This document shows, in pieces, positions 37,604 through 47,890 of a stretch of DNA of 64,000 nt. This DNA comes from Pseudofulvimonas gallinarii (GTDB lineage: Bacteria; Pseudomonadota; Gammaproteobacteria; Xanthomonadales; UBA2363), in contig NZ_SMAF01000001.1 of assembly GCF_004343305.1 (NCBI RefSeq), positions 1 to 64,000 on the forward strand, in the 5' to 3' direction. The notes below the pieces were generated by a model, which did no database searches, had not been told where the DNA came from, and worked only from the letters and a program-made list of their open reading frames with translations. Each line of letters begins with the position of its first letter. Within the stretch, counting starts at the first letter, position 1. Position numbers and translations under genes: made by a program.

Positions 37604-40600
37604 TTACGGCGGCGTCACCGTGATCCGCTGCGGCCTGGACTGGCCGACGGAGCGGATGTCCGGCCGGTACATGTCCTCGGCCTGTGGCGGCGGAACGACA
37701 TACTCGCCGGGCGACACAGCGCGCACGAGGTAGTACAGCTGCGCCGTCTGGCCCTGCCACATGCGGAGGGCGGCGACATAGCGGTCGTCGCGGTATTCCT
37801 CGTTGCGGATATCGACGCCGTAGCGCTCGTTCATGGGCATGCCGTCGATGACCAGGCTTTCAAGCAGGCGGCGATCGACGAGGTTGAGGTTCTCCGCCTC
37901 CAGTCCGCCGGGCAGGTAGTCGACGACCAGCAGGTCGTCACTGCGCTCGCGCGCTTCGATCGTCAGGCGCACGACCAGGCTTTCGCCCTCACGCACCGTG
38001 TTGCCGGTGAACGCGTCGCCACTGGTGGTGAACCAGTCACGGCGGATGCTCACGCCGTCGTCGGCGGCAGCCGGCGGCGAGCGCGGTACGCCGGCGCTTT
38101 CACGCACGACGTACAGGCTGCCGCTGCCGGCGGGATCGAACTGCACGCCGGCGGACAGGGCATCGTCGCCGAAGGTACGGGCGAACATCGCAGTGGCCGC
38201 GATGTCTTCGCTGTCGCCGCCGATCCGCAGGCGGCCACCGACCGGATCTGCACCGTCCCTGCGCAGCTGTCGACCGAGGCGGAACAGTGCAAGCTGCTCC
38301 TGCGTGGTGAAGTAACGCCGCGAACCTTCGCTGCCGCCACCCAGCGAGCGCGCCAGCCCCAGCAGTTCGCTATCGATGCCGGCAACGCGGACATCATGCT
38401 GGCGCAGCAGCGCGAGGGCGAGCGCGCGATCACGCAGGTTGCTGCCGTAGTCGCCCAGCCAGCGCGGCCGCCGCGGCGGATTGGCGAAGGCGCGGCTGAG
38501 CGTTTCCATGCCGCGGGGCTGGTCGCCCTGCAGGTGCAGCGCCAGTCCCAGATGCACCAGCGACAGCAGGCTGCGCGCCTGTTTCGCCTCGTTGTCCTTC
38601 ATCGCCCGCAGCGTCCCCAGCGGTGCGCGTCCGAGGCGTGCCAGCACGTAGCCGGCGTGCGCGCGGATGGCGAAGCGCAGTGATTCGCTGTTCTCGTAGG
38701 CGTAGTAGCGGTCGCCACCGGACAGCAGGTCTTCATTGAGGCGCTCCAGCGCCCGTTCCAGGACCGGTTCCGGGATGGCCTGGCCGGCGTCGCGCGCCTC
38801 GATCAGCATCTCGGCGACGAATGGCGTGAGCTGCGTCTGGGCCTGGCCTTCGCCGCCCCACATGCTGAAGTGTCCGCTCGGCATCTGCATCGCGGATATG
38901 CGCGACAGCGCCTCATCGAGTGTCGTACGGCGCTTGTCCTCGTCGAGCGAGGCCAGGCCCAGGCGCTGCGCGGTACCGGCGTCGAGCAGCGCCAGCGGGA
39001 AGGCGCGGCTGGTGGTCTGCTCGAGACAGCCGTAGGGATAGCCGATCAGGTATTCCAGCGCGCTGCTGAAGGGCACCGGCGGCTGTCGCGACACGCTCAG
39101 CGACAGCGCACCGGAGCCCGGCAGGTAGGCGCCGAGTTCGCCCGCGCCCAGCTGGATGGAACTGCCTCCGGGCAGCTCGTCCATGCGGCTGGAGCGCAAG
39201 GTGCCCCAACCGGGACGGACGACCAGCTCGACTCGGCGGTCGAGGTCGACGCCATCGCCGCGCACCTGCACGCGCAGGCGGCCGACATCCTGGCCGGCCA
39301 TGGCGTGCAGCGGCACGCTCAGCACGGTGCGCTCATCGTCGGCAAGGCGGACCTGGCGGCGGCCGTCCTCGACGCGCAGCGGAGGCCCGGCGGAAATCTC
39401 AAGGTCGAAGGTCTGTGCCTTGCCACTGAGATTGTGCAGGTCCAAGGTCACCTGCGAGCGGTCGCCGGGCGCCATCACACGCGGGCTGGAGATTTCCGCC
39501 ACCAGCGGTGCACGCACTTCGGTCGCGCCCTCGGCACTGCCGAAGCTGTCCTCCGTCCAGACGACGGCGGCGAGGCGAAGGCGGCCGTTGAAATCGGGCA
39601 CGTCGATGGCAAGCATCGCCTTGCCGTCGACGCCGATCTTCACCGGGCCGGTGAACAGGTCGACGGTGGCGACCTTCGCCGTCGGACGGCGTGCCTGCGG
39701 CAGCGCATCCAGGGCCAGGTCGCCGCCGTAGCGCAGCGTCGCGCCATGGCCGTCGCGGTATTCGATGACCTTGCCGTAGAGGTCGTAGGCATCGACCACG
39801 TAACGGCGCGCGGCGAAGAAGTAGTCGGCGGCATCGGGCACCGGATAGCGCGTGATGTTGATGATGCCCTGGTCGACCGCCGACAGGCTGATCATGGCCG
39901 TCCTGCCGGCCAGCGACGGCGCCTCGACAGAGATGTCCAGCGTGTTGCCGGGACGCATGCGCTCCGGCGCCTGCAGCGTGAGGGCGATGCGACGGTCACC
40001 GCGTTCGATGGGCAGGTGCGTGATGCCGATGGCGCGGTTCGGCGTGATCTTCTCGCGCGCCGACCCCGGGCGGAAGACGATCGCCGTGAGGTAGATGTCG
40101 TGGCGTTCCCATTCGGCGGGAATGTCGATGTCGACGACGGTGCCGTTCTTCACATCGATGCGGCGGCTGTGCAGCAGGCGGTCCCCGGCTTCGACCAGGA
40201 GCAGGCCGGGACCGGGCTGTGGCGGCGTCAGCGTGAGGCGTGCGGTGTCGCCGGCGCGGTAGCCGCTGCGGTCGAGCGCCACCTTGACCTTGTCCGGTCG
40301 CGCCGCGTCGCCCTGGTTGCTGTCGTTGCTGCTCCAACCGGCGACGAAGGGCAGGCGCGTCACCAGGCCGGTCGCCGGATCGGTGATGTCGACGCGGTAG
40401 TCGCCCCATTCGACGCGCGCCTCGTAGCGCACCGGCGAGCGGCCATCCAGCTGCAGCGTCTGCGCCGGACCGACCGCCTCCCAGTTGGAGACGAACTCGG
40501 CCTTCCAGCCCAGCTCGGGGTCGTGGGTCCAGATGTAGTCGTGGCGGTCGCGCATCAGTGCGACTTCGACGGCACCCGCGGCGAGGTTGCCGTGGCTGTC

Positions 40601-42508
40601 GGTGCGGGCGATTTCGAACTGCGCCGGTGCATTCGCGGAAGCGGGCTCGCGGGCATCGAACAGCGGCCGGATGCCCACCAGTGTTTCGTTCGGCCAGACG
40701 ACACGCTTGATCGTGCGACTGACCGCGCGCCCGCCCGGCTCGAACACGCTGCCGCGGACGAACACCGACAGCGGTGATGTGGTGGGCAGGTCGTCCGGCA
40801 ACTCGATCTCGGTGTCGAGACGGCCCTCGGCGGGCAGCGCCGTATCGATCGCCGGTTCTTCCATCTTCGGCAACGTCACGGTGGGATCGCCGAAACGGAA
40901 GCCCGGCAATGTTTTCACGATCTCGCCGGCGCGTTCGAAACTGACCTCGGCCATGAACCGGTTGCCGGCGGCGGGCGCGCCATAAAGGTACGCGGCCTCG
41001 ACCTTCAGCGGCAGCGGCGCGCCGGCAGGCAGCGCCTCGTCGCCACTGGCAAGTTCCAGCTTCAGGCGTTCGGGCAGGAATTCCTCGATGCGCAGGGCCA
41101 TGGCGCCGACCGCCTGGCCATCGGGATCCAGACGCACTTCCAGGTTCCAGCGTCCGGTCGCGACATCGGCCGGCAGTTCACGCTCGAACCGGAACCAGCC
41201 GAGGGCATCGGGCGTCGCCTGGGCGCGAGCATAGACGCGCCCGTTCGGCTGCAGCAGTCGCAGGAACAGCGGCGACGCGGTGACGGCGCGACCGTCATGG
41301 TCGCGCAGCAGGCCCTGCACGCGGATCGCTTCACCAGGCCGGAACAGGTCTCGGCCGCCCCACAGGAAAACGCTGCGTTCGCTGCCACCGACACGTCCGC
41401 CCAGTCCAAACGCCGACAGGTCGAGCGCCGGCGTGCGCAGCGACAGCAGCGAGAAGTCGTTGCCCTTGCGCGCGACCAGCAGGTCGTTGCGGGATGCGCG
41501 CAGGGCCAGCGCGGCATTGCCGTCGCGATCGGTCGCGGCCTCGGCCAGCGTCTTGCCATGGCGGTCCAGCAGTTCCACGGTGACGCCGGACACGGCTTCG
41601 CCCGAGGCCAGCGAGGCGACATGGACGAAGGTGCCGTCCTTGTGCAGGCGCGCATGGACGCCAAGGTCGCTGACGAAGAACAGCGCGGTTTCGTAACTGT
41701 CGTCGAAGCGGCTGGCGCCGCGCATGATGGCGAAGTAGGCGCCCGGTTGCGAAAGCTCGCGAAGGTCGCGCACGGGGATGTGGTTGAGCGTGCGCTGGTT
41801 GGCATCCGCGCGCAGGGCGAAGCGGCTGCTGTACACGCTGTCCGCCATGTCGATGATGTCGCGCAGTTCCCAGGCGCTGCGTTCGCCATTGCGCTGGTAG
41901 TCGGCGAGGAACCTGGGCAGGGCACGCTCGCGCACGCGCAGGAACTCGATATCCGCTTCGGTCACGTTGATGGTGATGACCGGCAGGCCGGCGCTGTCAC
42001 GGCCGGGCAGGACATGCCCCTGGCTGGCAAAGCCCAGCATCGGCGGCTGCGGTCCCGAATACACGGTGTGCTCGAAGGCCTGGCCGAGCGTGTCGCCCGC
42101 GGCCGACGACAGCTCCGCTTTCACCGTCAGCCGGTACCGCTTGTCGGGCTCAAGGTAGGGGAATACCAGCGTGGTGTTGTCGTCCTCGATCTCCCACGAT
42201 CCAACCGGCCGGGCATCGGCGTCATTGCGCAGGTCCAGGAGCTTGTCGAAGTCCTGGCTCGGCGCCAGCGCTTCCGGGAAGCGCACGCGGACGGCGGGAC
42301 GTCCGTAGCGGTTGAAGCCCTGCAGTTCCATGACATGGAATCCGCGGCTGCCCGGCGGCGCGATGTAGTGGGTGGCGGCTTCGGCGCCGCTTCGCGTCGT
42401 GCCCGGTGCCGGCTCCGGCGTGCCGGCATCGCGGCTGCAGGCGGCGGGCAGCAGCGCCAGAAGAGTCAGTGCCAGCAGGGACGAAAGACGGACGATGGCG
42501 GGGCGCAT
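37604..42508 (-). CDS. Bacterial alpha-2-macroglobulin lipoprotein (YfhM-like)
   Basis: It encodes 1634 residues from ATG 42508. The signal peptide ends with lipobox LLPAAC (Cys24). A series of MG domains is followed by the bait region and the thioester domain, whose reactive motif C-L-E-Q is present at Cys1161 (YPYGCLEQTTSRAF). Length and layout match E. coli YfhM (ECAM). The protein is thought to trap proteases entering the periplasm and bind them covalently. It is often paired with the pbpC gene, which is not found next to it here. A longer upstream frame to 42601 lacks a signal peptide. Confidence 0.92.
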   Translation of the reverse strand: MRPAIVRLSSLLALTLLALLPAACSRDAGTPEPAPGTTRSGAEAATHYIAPPGSRGFHVMELQGFNRYGRPAVRVRFPEALAPSQDFDKLLDLRNDADARPVGSWEIEDDNTTLVFPYLEPDKRYRLTVKAELSSAAGDTLGQAFEHTVYSGPQPPMLGFASQGHVLPGRDSAGLPVITINVTEADIEFLRVRERALPRFLADYQRNGERSAWELRDIIDMADSVYSSRFALRADANQRTLNHIPVRDLRELSQPGAYFAIMRGASRFDDSYETALFFVSDLGVHARLHKDGTFVHVASLASGEAVSGVTVELLDRHGKTLAEAATDRDGNAALALRASRNDLLVARKGNDFSLLSLRTPALDLSAFGLGGRVGGSERSVFLWGGRDLFRPGEAIRVQGLLRDHDGRAVTASPLFLRLLQPNGRVYARAQATPDALGWFRFERELPADVATGRWNLEVRLDPDGQAVGAMALRIEEFLPERLKLELASGDEALPAGAPLPLKVEAAYLYGAPAAGNRFMAEVSFERAGEIVKTLPGFRFGDPTVTLPKMEEPAIDTALPAEGRLDTEIELPDDLPTTSPLSVFVRGSVFEPGGRAVSRTIKRVVWPNETLVGIRPLFDAREPASANAPAQFEIARTDSHGNLAAGAVEVALMRDRHDYIWTHDPELGWKAEFVSNWEAVGPAQTLQLDGRSPVRYEARVEWGDYRVDITDPATGLVTRLPFVAGWSSNDSNQGDAARPDKVKVALDRSGYRAGDTARLTLTPPQPGPGLLLVEAGDRLLHSRRIDVKNGTVVDIDIPAEWERHDIYLTAIVFRPGSAREKITPNRAIGITHLPIERGDRRIALTLQAPERMRPGNTLDISVEAPSLAGRTAMISLSAVDQGIINITRYPVPDAADYFFAARRYVVDAYDLYGKVIEYRDGHGATLRYGGDLALDALPQARRPTAKVATVDLFTGPVKIGVDGKAMLAIDVPDFNGRLRLAAVVWTEDSFGSAEGATEVRAPLVAEISSPRVMAPGDRSQVTLDLHNLSGKAQTFDLEISAGPPLRVEDGRRQVRLADDERTVLSVPLHAMAGQDVGRLRVQVRGDGVDLDRRVELVVRPGWGTLRSSRMDELPGGSSIQLGAGELGAYLPGSGALSLSVSRQPPVPFSSALEYLIGYPYGCLEQTTSRAFPLALLDAGTAQRLGLASLDEDKRRTTLDEALSRISAMQMPSGHFSMWGGEGQAQTQLTPFVAEMLIEARDAGQAIPEPVLERALERLNEDLLSGGDRYYAYENSESLRFAIRAHAGYVLARLGRAPLGTLRAMKDNEAKQARSLLSLVHLGLALHLQGDQPRGMETLSRAFANPPRRPRWLGDYGSNLRDRALALALLRQHDVRVAGIDSELLGLARSLGGGSEGSRRYFTTQEQLALFRLGRQLRRDGADPVGGRLRIGGDSEDIAATAMFARTFGDDALSAGVQFDPAGSGSLYVVRESAGVPRSPPAAADDGVSIRRDWFTTSGDAFTGNTVREGESLVVRLTIEARERSDDLLVVDYLPGGLEAENLNLVDRRLLESLVIDGMPMNERYGVDIRNEEYRDDRYVAALRMWQGQTAQLYYLVRAVSPGEYVVPPPQAEDMYRPDIRSVGQSRPQRITVTPP

Positions 42509-42613
42509 GCGACAGCTCCAGTGGCAAGGCGCCCATGATAGGCCGGCACGGCTGGACGCGTCTGCCGTCCCCCGGTGGGGCAGGGTGACATGTCCAACCA
42601 CTTTCCGGAACGT

Positions 42614-43852
42614 TCAACCGTCGTTCCGCGCCTGGCCGGCGACAAAAACCCGGGGCCGCGGGTGCGAGCCAATCCAGTACGCCAGCTCCGCCGGATGCGC
42701 ACAGGGCCACAGGAGGAAGTCGGCGACGAACCCGGCTTTCAGCGCGCCCCGTTCGCCCGCAAGCCCGAGCGCCTGGGCGGCATGCGTGGTGACGCCGCGC
42801 AGGGCCTCCTCGGGTGTCAGCCGGAAAAGCACGCAGGCCTGGTTCATCGCCAGGCGCAGGGACGGCATCGGCGACGTGCCGGGATTGAGGTCGCTGGCCA
42901 CCGCCAGGGCAACGCCGGCCTCGCGCAGTGCATCGATGGGCGGCTGGCGGGTTTCGCGCAGCGCATAGAACGCACCGGGCAACAGGACGGCCGCCGTACC
43001 CGAGCGCGCCATCGCCGCGACGCCACGCTCGCTGAGCCATTCCAGATGGTCCGCGGACAGGGCGCCGAAGCCGGATGCCAGTGCCGCGCCGTCGAGGTCG
43101 CTGAGCTGTTCGGCATGCAGCTTGACCGGCAGGCCCAGGTGTCGGGCCGCTTCGAAGCAGCGGCGGACTTCGTCGGGCGTGAAGCCGATCCCCTCACAGA
43201 AGGCGTCGACGGCATCGACCAGGCCTTCTGCCGCCAGCCGCGGCAGCCAGTCGTCGCAGACGGCGGACACGTAGCCGGCGCGATCGGCGGAGGATTCCGG
43301 CGGCAGCGCATGCAGGCCGAGGAAGGTGGTGCGCACGGCAACGCCGAGTTCCTCGCCAAGACGCCGGGCGACGCGCAGCATGCGCCGCTCGGTTTCGAAG
43401 TCCAGGCCATAGCCGGACTTGATCTCGATGCAGGTGACGCCCTCGGCCAGCAGCGCGCGTGCGCGCGGCAGCGAAGCCGCCAGCAGTGCTTCCTCGCTGG
43501 CGGCACGGGTGGCGCGAACGGTGGACACGATGCCGCCACCGGCCCGCGCGATCTCCTCGTAGGTCGCGCCCTGCAGGCGCATCTCGAATTCGGTGGCGCG
43601 GTTGCCGGCAAAGACCAGGTGCGTATGGCAGTCGATCAGCGCTGGCGTCACCAGTGCGCCCTCCGCCGACAGCCGCACGCGCTGCAGGAACGTAGCCGGC
43701 ATCGCGTCGCGCGCCCCGGCGTAATCGATGCGGCCCTCGCGCCAGGCCAGGGCGCCGTCCTCGATGACTGTGTAGCCGCCGGCGCCGTCCAATGTCACCA
43801 GGCGCGCATCAAGCAGGACGCCGGTGCGATCTTCAGTGGGGTTCGTCTCCAT
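42614..43852 (-). CDS. hutI: Imidazolonepropionase
   Basis: It encodes 412 residues. Metal and substrate motifs of HutI are present: [73 protein letters not shown]. It opens the imidazolone ring in histidine breakdown (third step). hutH, hutU and hutG are absent from the window. The gene follows gntP by 43 bases on the same strand, which suggests a shared transcript. Confidence 0.95.
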   Translation of the reverse strand: METNPTEDRTGVLLDARLVTLDGAGGYTVIEDGALAWREGRIDYAGARDAMPATFLQRVRLSAEGALVTPALIDCHTHLVFAGNRATEFEMRLQGATYEEIARAGGGIVSTVRATRAASEEALLAASLPRARALLAEGVTCIEIKSGYGLDFETERRMLRVARRLGEELGVAVRTTFLGLHALPPESSADRAGYVSAVCDDWLPRLAAEGLVDAVDAFCEGIGFTPDEVRRCFEAARHLGLPVKLHAEQLSDLDGAALASGFGALSADHLEWLSERGVAAMARSGTAAVLLPGAFYALRETRQPPIDALREAGVALAVASDLNPGTSPMPSLRLAMNQACVLFRLTPEEALRGVTTHAAQALGLAGERGALKAGFVADFLLWPCAHPAELAYWIGSHPRPRVFVAGQARNDG

Positions 43853-43895
43853 GGCGGCAGGATAGCGGCTGCCGCCGAGGCTGTCGGCGGCGGCT

Positions 43896-45311
43896 TCAGA
43901 CCCAGCCGGTCAGGTAGAACAGGGCGATGATGAAGAACACCGCCAGCGTCTTGATCAGCGTGATCGCGAAGATGTCCTTGTATGCCTGGCGGTGCGTCAG
44001 GCCGGTGACGGCCAACAGGGTGATCACCGCTCCGTTGTGCGGCAGGGTATCCATGCCGCCGGAGGCCATCGAGGCGACGCGATGCAGGACTTCCATCGGA
44101 ATGCCGGCGGCATTGGCGTTGGCGATGAAGCTGTCGGCCATCGCGGCGAGCGCGATCGACATGCCGCCCGATGCGGATCCGGTGATGCCTGCAAGGGCCG
44201 TGACCGTCACCGCTTCATTGACCAGCGGATTGGGAATCGATCCCAGCGCGTTGGCGACGACGAGGAAGCCGGGCAGGGCGGCGATCACCGCTCCGAAGCC
44301 GTATTCCGAAGCCGTGTTCATGGATGCCAGCAGGGCGCCACTGGTCGCCGCCTTGCTGCCTTCCGAGAAAGTCTTCGACACCGGCCGCCAGGCCAACACG
44401 ACGACGGCGAGGATGCCGACCAGCAGCGCGCCTTCCACCGCCCAGATCGCGGTCAGGCGCGACACTTCCTGCACCACTGGCGCCGGGGTGCCGATCACGG
44501 CGGGGATGAAGCTGTGCTCGCTTCCATACAGCTGCGGAATCAGCCAGGTGAACAGCAGGTTGGACGCGCCGACCAGGATCAGCGGCAGGATCGCCAGCAG
44601 CGGATGCGCGAGCCTGTCGCCGCTGAACGGTGCCGGTTCGTTGATCAGCGTTGCCGGATCGCCGTAGCCCTCGCCAGCGCCTTCCGCGACACGGCGCCGC
44701 CAGTTGAGGTACAGCAGTCCGAGGACCAGGATGAACACGCCGCCCAGCGTGCCGAGCACCGGCGCCGCCCACGTGTTGGTGCCGAAGAACGCGGTCGGGA
44801 TGATGTTCTGGATCTGCGGCGTTCCCGGCAAGGCATCCATGGTGAAGGTGAAGGCGCCGAGCGCGATCGTGCCCGGGATCAGCCGTTTCGGGATGTTGCT
44901 TTGCCGGAACAGTTCCGACGCGAACGGATAGACCGCGAACACCACCACGAAGAGGGAGACCCCGCCGTAGGTGAGCAGCGCGCAGACCACGACAATCGAG
45001 AGCATGGCGCGGCTGCTGCCGACGGCGCGGATGGTGGCGGCGACGATGGCGCGCGAGAAGCCGGAGATCTCGATCAGCTTGCCGAACACCGCACCCAGCA
45101 GGAAGACCGGGAAATACAGCTTCAGGAAACCGACCATCTTGTCCATGAACAGGCCGGTGAACATCGGCGCGACCAGGGACGGGTCGACCAGCAGCACCGC
45201 GCCCATGGCGGCGATGGGTGCGAACAGGATGACGCTGTAGCCGCGGTAGGCGGCCACCATCAGGAAGACCAGCGCCGCCAGGACGATCAGGAAGGCCACC
45301 GCCTGCTCCAT
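43896..45311 (-). CDS. GntP-family permease
   Basis: It encodes 471 residues from ATG 45311 ([16 protein letters not shown]). About 12-14 membrane helices. Family blocks [37 protein letters not shown] and [18 protein letters not shown] are typical of GntP/CitM-like transporters of organic acids. The substrate is unknown. Linkage to hutI hints at an acid from histidine breakdown, but this is only inference. It is divergent from the TonB receptor at 45455. Confidence 0.88.
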   Translation of the reverse strand: MEQAVAFLIVLAALVFLMVAAYRGYSVILFAPIAAMGAVLLVDPSLVAPMFTGLFMDKMVGFLKLYFPVFLLGAVFGKLIEISGFSRAIVAATIRAVGSSRAMLSIVVVCALLTYGGVSLFVVVFAVYPFASELFRQSNIPKRLIPGTIALGAFTFTMDALPGTPQIQNIIPTAFFGTNTWAAPVLGTLGGVFILVLGLLYLNWRRRVAEGAGEGYGDPATLINEPAPFSGDRLAHPLLAILPLILVGASNLLFTWLIPQLYGSEHSFIPAVIGTPAPVVQEVSRLTAIWAVEGALLVGILAVVVLAWRPVSKTFSEGSKAATSGALLASMNTASEYGFGAVIAALPGFLVVANALGSIPNPLVNEAVTVTALAGITGSASGGMSIALAAMADSFIANANAAGIPMEVLHRVASMASGGMDTLPHNGAVITLLAVTGLTHRQAYKDIFAITLIKTLAVFFIIALFYLTGWV

Positions 45312-45354
45312 CGGATGAGTGGGCCGCAAGTGTCGGTGCTGCTTCCTGTCCGGG

Positions 45355-45377
45355 GCACTGTACGAAGGTACGAGTGC
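45355..45377. promoter_or_regulatory. Imperfect palindrome between gntP and the TonB receptor
   Basis: GCACTGTAC, GAAG, GTAC-G-AGTGC forms a dyad with only one unpaired base. It lies 44 bases from the gntP start and 78 from the receptor start, so it is well placed to be a shared operator. The regulator is not identified. Confidence 0.4.
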
Positions 45378-45387
45378 CGCGGAAGCG

Positions 45388-45416
45388 TTGCCACCACTAG
45401 TCTGCCGCCGTATCCC
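45388..45416 (+). promoter_or_regulatory. Candidate promoter of the TonB-dependent receptor gene
   Basis: TTGCCA (45388-45393), a 17-base spacer and TATCCC (45411-45416). The -10 box is weak. It begins 11 bases past the palindrome, which could therefore control it. Confidence 0.3.
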
Positions 45417-45454
45417 GATCACTCCGATAATTTCCCGGGAGGGAAACCGACGCC

Positions 45455-47776
45455 ATGACCATGCCCCGAATGAACCGCCTGTCCGCCGCCCTGGTGGCAG
45501 CCCTGCTGAGCCTGCCAGCCACGATGGTGGTCGCCGACGACCAGACCAGTGCTCCCGGCGAGGAGACCGCGCAGCAGCTGGACGCGGTGACCGTGACCGC
45601 CCGCCGCCGCAGTGAAAGCATCCAGGAGGTGCCGGTCGCCGTCAGCGCCTTCAACGGCGAGGAACTGAAGGACATGCAGGCGAAGAATATCGACGGCCTG
45701 CAGGGCAGCGTGCCCAACCTCAACATCGTCCAGGGTCGTGGGTCCTCGTCCAGCGTGAACGTGTTCATCCGCGGCATCGGCCAGCCGGACGCGCTGCAGA
45801 CCTTCGATCCCGGCGTCGGCATGTATGTCGATGACGTGTATTTCTCGCGCATCCAGGGCGCGCTGTTCGGCCTGCATGACGTCGAGCGTGTGGAAGTGCT
45901 GCGTGGCCCGCAAGGCACGTTGTATGGCAAGAACTCGACCGGCGGCGCCATCAAGCTGGTCACCCGCCGTCCGCTCGGCGGCACGCCGGAAGCGGACGTG
46001 GAGTTCACCGCCGGCAACTACGGCCGCTTCGAGGGCCGCTTCTACGGTGCCCTGCCTTTCAGTGAAACGGCCGGCGCCAGCATCGCCCTGGCAAGCAGCG
46101 TCAACGACGGCTACGTGCGCGATCCGGCGACCAGCAAACGCTACAACGACGAGGACACCCGTGCCATCCGCCTGAAGTTCTCCGGCGATCCGTCCGATCG
46201 GCTTTCGTGGGACTTCTCGCTGGACTACACGCGCCAGGACAATGGCCTGACACTGGGCGAGCCGATGGCACCGCTGATCCGTACCGACCTGCAGACGCTG
46301 ACCATCGTGCCGCTGCTGATTCCCGATGGCAGCGAGTACGACTACCGCACGCGCACCTCGTTCGCGCCCGACCAGGGCCAGGAACTCAAGCATTGGGGCG
46401 CCCGCTTCGGCTTCGACGTCGATATCGGCGACCGCTGGATGTTCCGCAGCATCACCAGCTACCGCGAGCTGGAGTCGGACAGTTTCATCGACATCGACGC
46501 CTCTCAGTTCGAGCTGGGAGACGTGCTGGTCGCCTTCGACCAGGACCAGACCAGCCAGGAATTCCAGTTCCAGTACGACAACGGCAGCAACCTGCAGGGC
46601 GTGTTCGGCCTGTACTACCTGAAGGAGAACGTGCCCTCCTACCAGGAAGCCTATGCCGACGACCTGTTCGCCTATGGCGGCACGGCGGTGGATTTCCTGC
46701 GCACCATCAACGACGACCTGTCCACGACCAGCTACGCCGCCTTCGCACACGGCAGCTGGGAATTCGCGCCGAGCTGGACGCTGTCGGCCGGCATCCGCTA
46801 CACCAGCGAGGAGAAGGACTACTGGCGCACGACCAGCACGTTCTGGGATTCGGAAGCGCTGTACGAGCTGCCGGCACTGGGCATCGCGCTGCCGTTCTCG
46901 GCCCTGAATGAAACGGTCGCCTTCGAAGGCAGGAAGACCTGGAACGCCTGGACGCCGTCGATCAGCCTGGAGAAGGCCTTCAGCGACCAGATGATGGGCT
47001 ACGTCTCCGCCAACCGCGGCTTCAAGTCCGGCGGCTTCAACGGCCGCGCCAATTCGCAGCTGGAGACCACCGCGGCGATCTTCGACCCGGAATACGTCTG
47101 GACCTACGAAATCGGCCTGAAAATGAACTCGGCCGACCGCCGCCTGCAGGGCAACCTCGCGGCGTTCCACAGCGACTACAAGGACTTCCAGGCGCGTGTC
47201 TCGGAGGTGCTCAATCCGGATTCGCCGACGCCGACCTTCAGCTTCCCGGTGCTCAATGCCGCCAGCATGACCATCAAGGGCATCGAGTTCGAAGGTGTGG
47301 CACTGGTTGGTTCCGGTACGCGCCTGTCGGCCCAGATCGGCTGGATGGACGCGAAGTACGACGAATTCGCCGACCTGCGGACCACGGATCCGGCCAACCC
47401 GGCCTACGATCCGCGCCTGCACGCGCACGTGCCGTTCTCGCCGGACTGGACCGCGCGCCTGGCGGCGTCGCACACGTTCTATGCGGCCAGCGGTGCGGCC
47501 TTCACGCTGGGTGCGGACGTCTCCTATCGCGGCGAAACCTGGCTCAGCGTCGACAACCGCGACGTGCTCAGCCAGGACGCCTACACCGTGGCTGGCCTGT
47601 TCGGCGTGTACGACTCGGCCGACAGCAAGTGGCAGGTCCGCGCAGGGGTCCGCAACCTGACCGACGAGGTCTATCGCATCGACGGCCAGGAGTTCTCCAG
47701 CGTCGGCAACATCCAGACCGCGTACTACGGCTGGCCGCGCCACTACTACGCCTCGGTGCGTTACAGCTTCTACTGA
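45455..47776 (+). CDS. TonB-dependent receptor
   Basis: It encodes 773 residues. The signal peptide is near residues 1-30. A TonB-box-like start lies at LDAVTVTARRR, followed by the plug domain (NVFIRGIGQPDALQTFDPGV, VERVEVLRGPQGTLYGKNST) and a 22-strand beta-barrel ending in YYASVRYSFY with a terminal aromatic, as needed for outer-membrane insertion. It imports a scarce ligand using TonB-ExbBD energy. The ligand is unknown. GAGGGAAAC precedes the start. Confidence 0.93.
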   Translation: MTMPRMNRLSAALVAALLSLPATMVVADDQTSAPGEETAQQLDAVTVTARRRSESIQEVPVAVSAFNGEELKDMQAKNIDGLQGSVPNLNIVQGRGSSSSVNVFIRGIGQPDALQTFDPGVGMYVDDVYFSRIQGALFGLHDVERVEVLRGPQGTLYGKNSTGGAIKLVTRRPLGGTPEADVEFTAGNYGRFEGRFYGALPFSETAGASIALASSVNDGYVRDPATSKRYNDEDTRAIRLKFSGDPSDRLSWDFSLDYTRQDNGLTLGEPMAPLIRTDLQTLTIVPLLIPDGSEYDYRTRTSFAPDQGQELKHWGARFGFDVDIGDRWMFRSITSYRELESDSFIDIDASQFELGDVLVAFDQDQTSQEFQFQYDNGSNLQGVFGLYYLKENVPSYQEAYADDLFAYGGTAVDFLRTINDDLSTTSYAAFAHGSWEFAPSWTLSAGIRYTSEEKDYWRTTSTFWDSEALYELPALGIALPFSALNETVAFEGRKTWNAWTPSISLEKAFSDQMMGYVSANRGFKSGGFNGRANSQLETTAAIFDPEYVWTYEIGLKMNSADRRLQGNLAAFHSDYKDFQARVSEVLNPDSPTPTFSFPVLNAASMTIKGIEFEGVALVGSGTRLSAQIGWMDAKYDEFADLRTTDPANPAYDPRLHAHVPFSPDWTARLAASHTFYAASGAAFTLGADVSYRGETWLSVDNRDVLSQDAYTVAGLFGVYDSADSKWQVRAGVRNLTDEVYRIDGQEFSSVGNIQTAYYGWPRHYYASVRYSFY

Positions 47777-47802
47777 TCCAGTCAACGTCGTGGGAATGCG
47801 GG

Positions 47803-47829
47803 GGCCGGTGCGGGCGCGCGCCGGCCTTT
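47803..47829 (+). terminator. Terminator of the TonB receptor gene
   Basis: A 10-bp stem (GGCCGGTGCG / CGCGCCGGCC, one T.G pair) with loop GGCG is followed by TTTG, 27 bases after the stop. Confidence 0.6.
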
Positions 47830-47890
47830 GCATTTGTGGTGCAGCTCGATTCCGCATGGACCGCCGGCGGAAACGGCAAACGGCGGCGTG

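Noticed and set aside
38870-40777. Plus-strand frame of 635 codons opposite the alpha-2-macroglobulin gene
   Set aside because: Antisense shadow in GC-rich DNA; the opposite strand carries a full, motif-supported gene.
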